This document shows, piece after piece, positions 1 to 6,697 of a stretch of DNA of 6,697 nt. The position numbers and the translations under genes were made by a program. Under the pieces are notes generated by a model. The model ran no database searches, was not told the origin of the DNA, and was given only the letters and a program-made list of their open reading frames with translations. Source of the stretch: DAOMFM01 sp035429825 (GTDB lineage Bacteria; Acidobacteriota; Blastocatellia; UBA7656; JADIYM01); assembly GCA_044224215.1 (NCBI GenBank), contig JBGAKX010000196.1, forward strand, positions 1-6,697. Reading direction: 5' to 3'. The first letter of the stretch is position 1. The number at the start of each line of letters is the position of its first letter.

Positions 1-39
1 CGGCAAGACCGAAGGTCGCGACGGCGCTTTCGCACTTTG

Positions 40-1082
40 CTACTCCACCGTCCACACGTCGCCCGAGTAGATCAGCTTGTGCAGGTCACCCGGACCCGTG
101 CGCTTGCGCGCCTTTTCGATCTGCCCGGCGAGCATCTCGTCATACGTCGGACGATCGATCGCGCGGAACACGCCCACGGCGACCGGCATCTCCGGATACT
201 GCATCCGCGTGAGCAGCGTCGCGAGCGTGGTGTTGTGCAGTCCCTCGTCGTGCACGAGAAGGTCGTCTTCGGTGAACCGGCTGCCTTCGCCGATCTCTAC
301 GACCTCGGGAGTGAACCCGTTGAGCCGAATCCCCTTGGTGCCCTTTGCAAACGTCATCGGCTTGCCGTGGACAAGTTCGAGCATTCGCTCGTCCTTCACC
401 GCCTTCTCCTTGAAGTCGTCAAAGGCGTGATCGTTGAAGATGTTGCAGTTCTGGTAGACCTCGAGGAACGCCGCGCCCTTGTGTCGCGCCATGCGCTCCA
501 CCATCAGCGCAAGGTGCTTGGGATCGGTGTCGGTCGAGCGGCCGACCCACGTCGCCTCGGCCGCGAGCGCCAGCGTCGTCGGCTCGATGGGATAGTCGAT
601 CACACCCATCGGCGTCGACTTGGTGTGCTTCCCGAATTCGGACGTCGGCGAATACTGCCCCTTGGTCAGCCCGTAGATCCTGTTGTTGAACAGGATGATC
701 TTGAGGTCGACGTTTCGCCTGAGGGTGTGGATCAGGTGGTTTCCGCCGATCGACAGGCCGTCGCCGTCGCCCGTGGCGATCCAGACGCTCAGACTCGGGT
801 CCGCAACCTTGATGCCCGTCGCGACCGCAGGGGCCCTTCCATGGATCGAGTGAAATCCATAGGTGTTCATGTAGTACGGAAACCGGCTGGAACATCCGAT
901 GCCCGATACGAACACCATCTTTTCACGCGGAATGCCGAGGTCCGGCATCACGCGCTGCACGGACGCCAGGATCGAATAGTCGCCACACCCCGGGCACCAG
1001 CGGACCTCCTGGTCCGTGACAAAGTCCTTCTTGGTCAGCGGTACCGGCGTTCCGGACGTGTTGTGTTCGGTGTTGGATGTGC

Positions 1083-1086
<4 letters not shown>
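40..1086 (-). CDS. korB: 2-oxoacid:ferredoxin oxidoreductase beta subunit (probable 2-oxoglutarate type, KorB)
   Basis: This 348-residue protein is the thiamine-diphosphate and iron-sulfur subunit of a cytoplasmic 2-oxoacid:ferredoxin oxidoreductase. With KorA it decarboxylates a 2-oxoacid to acyl-CoA and passes electrons to ferredoxin. Four cysteines, C31 and C34 (CPGCG), C65 (GIGCSS) and C214 (NCNIF), match in spacing the [4Fe-4S] ligands known from two-subunit archaeal enzymes. The Mg-ThDP motif GDGD lies at residues 106-109 and is completed by NN at 134-135; IYGLTKGQ and SPTS follow at 137-149, as in KorB-type subunits. There is no extra ferredoxin domain, so an external ferredoxin is expected. 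The ATG at 1086 is preferred because its GGGAG ribosome site is 7 bases upstream and the protein then begins as family members do. The frame stays open upstream only inside korA. Substrate choice (2-oxoglutarate over pyruvate) is inferred from overall resemblance. Confidence 0.95.
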
Positions 1087-2960
<1,874 letters not shown>

Positions 2961-2969
2961 AACGATGCA

Positions 2970-2975
2970 TCCCTT
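2970..2975 (-). promoter_or_regulatory. Ribosome binding site of korA
   Basis: The minus strand reads AAGGGA, then nine bases, then the ATG at 2960. No comparable site precedes the longer TTG start at 3005, so this site decides the start of korA. Confidence 0.7.
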
Positions 2976-3011
2976 GTAATTCGAAGAATAGGAACACCTA
3001 CTCAACCCCGC

Positions 3012-3040
3012 AGTATAGCACGGCGTTGACGACCAAAACT
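3012..3040 (-). promoter_or_regulatory. Putative korAB promoter (extended -10)
   Basis: In the gap between selA and korA the minus strand carries TGCTATACT (3020 to 3012). This is an extended -10 element: TATACT has one mismatch to TATAAT, and TG is in the right place before it. Only a weak -35 such as GTTTTG or TTTTGG (around 3033-3039) can be proposed, which is common for extended -10 promoters. Transcription would start near 3005 and leave a leader of about 45 bases before korA. This suggests korAB can be transcribed independently of selA. It is a motif reading only. Confidence 0.45.
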
Positions 3041-3056
3041 GTCGGGTCTATTGGAA

Positions 3057-4445
3057 CTAGGCCGGCGTGCCGGCCGCAAGAAGTGCGTCGACGAGCAGCG
3101 GTTCGTCCGCCTCCGGCACGGTCCTCAGATCGAGCACCAGCCGGTCGTTTTCGATTCGTCCGATGACGGGTGTCGGCGCCGTGCGAAGCCGACCGGCGAG
3201 CGCTTCGGCCGGCAGGTCGGGGTGTTCGATCGCGACGAGTACCGTGGGCAGGTCGATGCCGGGCGCCGACCCGGCCCCTGGAACCGACCGGCCATCCTCG
3301 AGCGTGACCCGCAGCGCCGGCGCAACCAGGGCGATGCGGCCTGCAAGCGCCGACGCGCGGCTCCGGATCTCCTCGACTGGCATCGCGAGCATTCGCAATG
3401 CCGGAATTTCGGCAGTCGCGCGGCCCTCGACGTATGCCGCGAGCGTCGCTTCGAGCGCCGCATAGACCATCTTGTCCACGCGCAGCGCCCGCATCAGCGG
3501 GTTTCTGCGTATTCGTTCCACAAGTGCCGCGCGGCCCGTGATAATTCCGGCCTGCGGTCCGCCAAGCAGCTTGTCGCCGCTGAACGTGACGATGTCGGCG
3601 CCCGCCGCGATGGCGTCCGCGACACGCGTCTCGTCGCCGAGCCCGAGCAACGGCGCGTCGAACATGCAGCCCGAGCCGAGGTCGTCGACGAACGGCAGGC
3701 TGTGGCGGCGCGCAACGTCGGCCAGATCGCGCGCGTCCGGGCGCGACGTGAATCCGATGATCCGGAAGTTGCTCGGATGGACCCTCAGGAGGACGCGCGT
3801 GCGTTCGTTGATCGCGGCCTCATAGTCCTCAACCCGCGTTCGGTTCGTCGTTCCCACTTCGCGCAGCGTGCAACCGGCTCGCTCGAGGACTTCGGGGACG
3901 CGAAATCCGCCGCCGATCTCGACCAGTTCGCCGCGCGAGACGATGACCTCGCCACCCGATGCCAGCGTGTTCAGCACGAGCATGACCGCCGCGGCATTGT
4001 TGTTCGCGACCACTGCAGCTTCGCAGCCGACGAGATCGCAGAGCACCGACTCGCCGTGTGAGTCGCGGCGCCCCCGCCGGCCCGCGTCGAGGTCGTATTC
4101 GAGATTCGAGTAGCCGCCGGCGACCATCGAGACGGCCCGGATCGCCCGGTCCGAGAGCGGCGCGCGGCCGAGGTTCGTGTGAAGCACCACGCCTGTCGCG
4201 TTGATGACACGTCGCAGCGACGGATGCGATTCGAGCGAGGCGGCGCGCCCGAACACCGCCGACACGAGCTCCGCCGGATCCACGTCGAGCAGCCCCGCCG
4301 CGATCTCCACGCGAACCAGATCAAGAGCCGCGCGCAGCCGGTCGCGCGCGTGTTCGCGGCTGGTCCTCGCGGCCAGCAGCCGTCCCTCGTCCATGTCGAG
4401 GAGCTCGTGGACGGCGGGAATTGCTCGCAGAAGCTCTTTTGTCAT
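3057..4445 (-). CDS. selA: L-seryl-tRNA(Sec) selenium transferase (selenocysteine synthase SelA)
   Basis: This 462-residue PLP enzyme of the bacterial cytoplasm converts Ser-tRNA(Sec) to Sec-tRNA(Sec) using selenophosphate. Its length is almost that of the E. coli protein. The PLP lysine is K292 in SGDKLLGGPQAG (289-300). Other SelA hallmarks are INATGVVLHTNLGRAPL (81-97), the NNNAAAV block (148-154), SRGELVEIGGGFRVPE (170-185), EVGTTNRT (196-203), VDDLGSG (253-259) and TPVIGRIENDRLVLDLRTV near the end (425-443). The N-terminal helical region (LLRAIPAVHELLD) aligns with the tRNA-binding N-domain of SelA proteins, which supports the ATG at 4445, although no clear Shine-Dalgarno site precedes it. 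selB, which often follows selA, is not here: the next gene on this strand is korA. No frameshift or missing catalytic residue was seen. SelA implies a selenocysteine system encoded partly elsewhere. Confidence 0.97.
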   Translation of the reverse strand: MTKELLRAIPAVHELLDMDEGRLLAARTSREHARDRLRAALDLVRVEIAAGLLDVDPAELVSAVFGRAASLESHPSLRRVINATGVVLHTNLGRAPLSDRAIRAVSMVAGGYSNLEYDLDAGRRGRRDSHGESVLCDLVGCEAAVVANNNAAAVMLVLNTLASGGEVIVSRGELVEIGGGFRVPEVLERAGCTLREVGTTNRTRVEDYEAAINERTRVLLRVHPSNFRIIGFTSRPDARDLADVARRHSLPFVDDLGSGCMFDAPLLGLGDETRVADAIAAGADIVTFSGDKLLGGPQAGIITGRAALVERIRRNPLMRALRVDKMVYAALEATLAAYVEGRATAEIPALRMLAMPVEEIRSRASALAGRIALVAPALRVTLEDGRSVPGAGSAPGIDLPTVLVAIEHPDLPAEALAGRLRTAPTPVIGRIENDRLVLDLRTVPEADEPLLVDALLAAGTPA

Positions 4446-4507
4446 CGGCTGACGAACGCGCGGCGGCGAACCGGAAATTCACCCGCAAACGGTGCCGCGG
4501 CGGTTCC

Positions 4508-4537
4508 TTGACACTCCTCGAAAGCTCTCACTACACT
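4508..4537 (+). promoter_or_regulatory. Putative sigma-70-type promoter of the 192-residue gene
   Basis: A perfect -35 hexamer TTGACA (4508-4513) is followed after 18 bases by TACACT (4532-4537), which has two mismatches to TATAAT. Transcription would start near 4544 and give a leader of about 55 bases before the GTG at 4599. This is motif evidence, with no experimental support. Confidence 0.55.
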
Positions 4538-4588
4538 GAATCTTTGGCGAGTATACACCTCTTCAACGTTGTTTCGAGACCGGTCGAT

Positions 4589-4594
4589 AGGGGA
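4589..4594 (+). promoter_or_regulatory. Ribosome binding site selecting a GTG start
   Basis: AGGGGA ends four bases before the GTG at 4599. The alternative TTG at 4569 in the same frame has no purine-rich sequence upstream. This favours the GTG. Confidence 0.65.
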
Positions 4595-4598
4595 TCGA

Positions 4599-5177
4599 GT
4601 GAGCATCACTCTTACCATTGACGAGCAGCTCAGCAAGCTTGAGGAGGACATCCGCAAGCTGAAGATCGAGTTCGACATCTACTTCAACGGCGGGACGCCG
4701 CGTCCGCCGTTCGATCTGAAGTATCGGGTGCAGTCGCTCATCAAACGGCTCTACGACACGAAGGGCATGAACTTTGGCCAGCGGTTCCGGTACAACAGCC
4801 TCGTCGCCAGGTTCAACGTGTACAACGAGTTATGGCGACGAACGATCAAGGACAAGGAGGAGGGTGGCCGCGAGCGCGACCTTCCGCTGTTGCCGGACGA
4901 CCAGCCAGTCGTGGCGAGCAGCGACTTTTCCATCGCCTCGGTGCGGTGTGCCGACCCGAGTAACGAGGGCGAGCGCGTTCGCGAGTTGTACGAGTACCTC
5001 GTGCGCGCTCGTCAGAGCTGCGGCGACTCGCGTCAGGACCTCTCGTTCGACAAGTTCCAGCAGATCATCGAGACGCAGGTCACGCAGATTCGCGCCAAGC
5101 TGCACTGCGACGAGATCGAGTTCACGGTCGAAGTGATCGACGGTCTCGTCAAGTTCAAGGCGCGCGCCGGGTCGTAA
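4599..5177 (+). CDS. Conserved hypothetical protein resembling the MXAN_5187 C-terminal domain
   Basis: This gene encodes a 192-residue soluble protein of unknown function, with no signal peptide or membrane segment. Residues 7-26 look helical and coiled-coil prone (DEQLSKLEEDIRKLKIEFD). A compact conserved-looking block follows: FDIYFNGGTPRPPFDL (25-40), then LIKRLYD (47-53), then NFGQRFRYNSLVARFNVYNELWRR (58-81), and a charged stretch KDKEEGGRERD (84-94). From memory, the combination of FxxxFNG, PP, a basic helix, F-R-x-N-x-L-x-ARFN-x-Y and a following EEG resembles the C-terminal domain of Myxococcus MXAN_5187, there attached to a larger protein; I could not search this. A Pro/Asp-rich linker (95-105) leads to a second region (about 125-185) that may be a separate small domain. 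Pattern and codon use indicate a real gene. It starts at GTG with a good ribosome site and converges on the M16 gene. Confidence 0.85.
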   Translation: MSITLTIDEQLSKLEEDIRKLKIEFDIYFNGGTPRPPFDLKYRVQSLIKRLYDTKGMNFGQRFRYNSLVARFNVYNELWRRTIKDKEEGGRERDLPLLPDDQPVVASSDFSIASVRCADPSNEGERVRELYEYLVRARQSCGDSRQDLSFDKFQQIIETQVTQIRAKLHCDEIEFTVEVIDGLVKFKARAGS

Positions 5178-5195
5178 CAGCTCGCCGCCGCGCGT
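5178..5195. other. Short convergent intergenic gap
   Basis: Only 18 GC-rich bases separate the TAA of the hypothetical gene from the TAG of the M16 gene on the other strand. No hairpin followed by a T-run was found for either direction, so the two transcripts probably overlap at their 3' ends. Confidence 0.5.
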
Positions 5196-6697
5196 CTACG
5201 ACGCAACGTCGCCGGCGATGACGGTCACGAGCCGGTCGAGGAGGATGTGGCGCCGGAGCGCCGCGTTCACGTCGTCGTGCGTGACGAGCGCGACCTCGCC
5301 GGGGAAGGCGTCCAGGTAACCCGGTCCGAATTCGTAGAACTCGGCGTCGAGCAGACGTCCCGCGATACCCGCGTTGGTTGCCAGACCGACCTTGAACGTT
5401 CCTGCAAAGTTGGATTTCAACGCGTCGACCTCGGCCGTCGTGACGCCGTCGGCGAGCGTCCGGCCGATCTCGTCGAGCGTCGACGCGATCGCGCGCTCCA
5501 CGTTCGACGGCTGGACCGTGACCGACGTGACCCACAGCCCGTCCACGAGCGTTGCCCCGAGAAAACGGGACGAGATGCCGTACGTCAGCCCCTCGCGGTC
5601 GCGGACGCGGACGCCAAGCCTCGACGAGAGCGTCGACTGGCCAAGCACCGCATTCCCGATGGCAGCGGCAAGATAGTCCGGATCGCGACGCCGCAGGCGC
5701 GCCGCAAGTCCGATCGCGACGTCCGCGTTTGCCTTGTCGTCCATCCGGACCACGTCGCGACGGCCTGGCACCGGTTCGATGCGTTCGAGCGCGATCTCGC
5801 CGGGACGCGCTCCAGGCCAATCGCCAAAGAGCGTTGCCGCCGCGGCGAGCACGTCGTCCGACGAGACGTCGCCGACGACGGCCAGCGAGAGCGCCGCGCC
5901 GGTGTAATGCGCGGCGTAGAAGTCGCGGATTCGCCCGGTCGTGATCGATTCGAGCTCGGCGAGCAGTTCTGATGCGGGCGGTTCGAAGTACGGATGCTTC
6001 CGCGGGAGCGTCAGCTGCGTCAGTCGCTCGAACGCGCGGTCCGTGGTGGAATCCTGCTGTTGACGGATCTCGGCCGCGACTTCGGCCTTGACCTTGTCGA
6101 GTTCCGCCTCCGGAAACACCGGCTCCCTGAGCATTTCGGCAAGCGCGGCGAGGACCGTCGCGGCATCCTCGGCGAGCGCGTGAGCACGCACGTCCACCGC
6201 GAACGCACCCGCCGACACGCCAACCGCGGCGCCGAGCGATTCGAGATCCTCGGCGAACTGAAATGCCGATCGACGCGCCGTTCCGCGCCGCAACATCCGA
6301 GCCGCAATGTCGGCGAGCAGCCGTTCGTCGCCCGCGTACCAGGCGCCCGCTCGCACGTGCGCGCGTATCGCGACCGTCGGATCCGCACGATGCTCGAGCG
6401 CGACGACGACGGCGCCATTGTCGAGGACCGCGCGCCGCGCGCGATCGCCGAATGCCGTTGCAACGGGGCCGTTCGAACGGGCGCGCCCGATCGCGGCGAC
6501 CGGCCCGGCGACGCGCCCGGGTTCAGCCTCGGCGCCGGTTGGTTCCTCGGGCTCGGTCGTGGCGGGTGCATCGCCGTCTTCACGCACCGTTGCCAGCAGA
6601 CCCGCCTCGTCGTCGACGCGCGTCGGAACGAACCAGCCGGTTGTGAGCTGCGACGTCCGGAATATAGTCCGCGCGACGCGCTGGACGTCGTCCGGCG
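5196..6697 (-). CDS. Insulinase-family (M16) peptidase, C-terminal half with inactive-type repeat; 5' end outside window
   Basis: About 499 residues are visible and the frame stays open to the right edge, so the gene is partial. The GTG at 6587 is not the true start: upstream codons (6695 to 6588) read DDVQRVARTIFR then TTGWFVPT, which is how an M16 repeat normally ends. Next comes a flexible Pro/Glu/Ala-rich linker (about 6587-6470), then a complete second M16 repeat from RAVLDNGAVVVALEHRADPTVAIRAHVRAG. Where active members have HxxEH, this repeat has DIAAR (6297-6311), while the flanking ML and GT are kept. It therefore cannot bind zinc in the usual way. The REGLTY motif (5580-5597), with the arginine and tyrosine typical of M16 C-terminal domains, is present, as is VVGDV. 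The likely whole is a two-repeat protease of roughly 900 residues, often periplasmic or a lipoprotein in this family, with the catalytic half upstream. A separate inactive partner subunit is less likely given the linker. Confidence 0.92.
   Translation of the reverse strand, partial: PDDVQRVARTIFRTSQLTTGWFVPTRVDDEAGLLATVREDGDAPATTEPEEPTGAEAEPGRVAGPVAAIGRARSNGPVATAFGDRARRAVLDNGAVVVALEHRADPTVAIRAHVRAGAWYAGDERLLADIAARMLRRGTARRSAFQFAEDLESLGAAVGVSAGAFAVDVRAHALAEDAATVLAALAEMLREPVFPEAELDKVKAEVAAEIRQQQDSTTDRAFERLTQLTLPRKHPYFEPPASELLAELESITTGRIRDFYAAHYTGAALSLAVVGDVSSDDVLAAAATLFGDWPGARPGEIALERIEPVPGRRDVVRMDDKANADVAIGLAARLRRRDPDYLAAAIGNAVLGQSTLSSRLGVRVRDREGLTYGISSRFLGATLVDGLWVTSVTVQPSNVERAIASTLDEIGRTLADGVTTAEVDALKSNFAGTFKVGLATNAGIAGRLLDAEFYEFGPGYLDAFPGEVALVTHDDVNAALRRHILLDRLVTVIAGDVAS

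Larger units (their letters stand above)
4446..4598. other. Divergent intergenic region between selA and the 192-residue gene
   Basis: These 153 bases must hold the start signals for two divergent genes. The plus-strand promoter is the clearest element. On the minus strand, TATACT (4555 to 4550), overlapping the palindrome GTATAC at 4551-4556, is a possible selA -10, but no convincing -35 lies the right distance upstream and the leader would be about 100 bases. The selA leader is GC-rich, with only weak dyads such as GAACCG (4468-4473) against CGGTTC (4501-4506). I see no riboswitch or tRNA here. Confidence 0.4.

Noticed and set aside
7..17. Hairpin GACC-GAA-GGTC just after korB as a terminator
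   Set aside because: The stem is only four base pairs with a three-base loop, and no T-run follows on the minus strand. The first 39 bases are too short to annotate.
2961..3005. Longer korA starting at the TTG at 3005
   Set aside because: It would begin at about the predicted transcription start and lacks a ribosome site; the ATG at 2960 has both spacing and family-like length.
3051..4061. Open plus-strand frame of 336 codons opposite selA
   Set aside because: Antisense to intact SelA motifs, and its composition is Arg-rich and unlike a real protein.
5160..5194. CGCGCG repeats around the convergent junction as a bidirectional terminator
   Set aside because: The six-base CG alternation pairs by composition alone, with a loop of about 22 bases and no T-tract on either side.

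Overview
The window is high-GC bacterial chromosomal DNA with five protein genes and almost no spare sequence. No rRNA, tRNA, CRISPR array, insertion sequence or phage gene was seen. The combination of a two-subunit ferredoxin-dependent 2-oxoacid oxidoreductase, selenocysteine synthase, a conserved hypothetical protein resembling a domain I associate with myxobacteria, and a two-domain M16 peptidase fits an environmental high-GC Gram-negative lineage such as Acidobacteriota or Myxococcota. That assignment is inference only; the window has no marker gene that settles it.

Layout. The left two thirds lie on the minus strand, in the order selA (4445 to 3057), korA (2960 to 1083), korB (1086 to 40). 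korA and korB form a tight pair: the TGA of korA and the ATG of korB share the bases ATGA. A 97-bp gap separates selA from korA and holds a plausible extended -10 promoter, so korAB is probably its own transcription unit placed behind selA. To the right, a 192-residue conserved hypothetical gene (4599 to 5177, plus strand) diverges from selA across a 153-bp gap that carries a good sigma-70-type promoter. It converges, with 18 bp to spare, on an insulinase-family (M16) gene (minus strand, stop at 5196) that runs off the right edge of the window.

Function. KorAB should oxidatively decarboxylate a 2-oxoacid, most likely 2-oxoglutarate, with CoA and ferredoxin, linking the TCA cycle (oxidative or reductive) to low-potential electron carriers. 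SelA converts Ser-tRNA(Sec) to Sec-tRNA(Sec), so the organism probably makes selenoproteins, although selB, selD, selC and any in-frame UGA gene are outside the window. The M16 segment contains the end of one M16 repeat, a flexible acidic linker and a complete second repeat that lacks the zinc-binding HxxEH motif. This suggests a single-chain enzyme whose active half lies beyond the edge. The five genes do not form one obvious pathway; this looks like housekeeping and metabolic chromosome, not a new defence or mobile system. The least understood item is the 192-residue protein.
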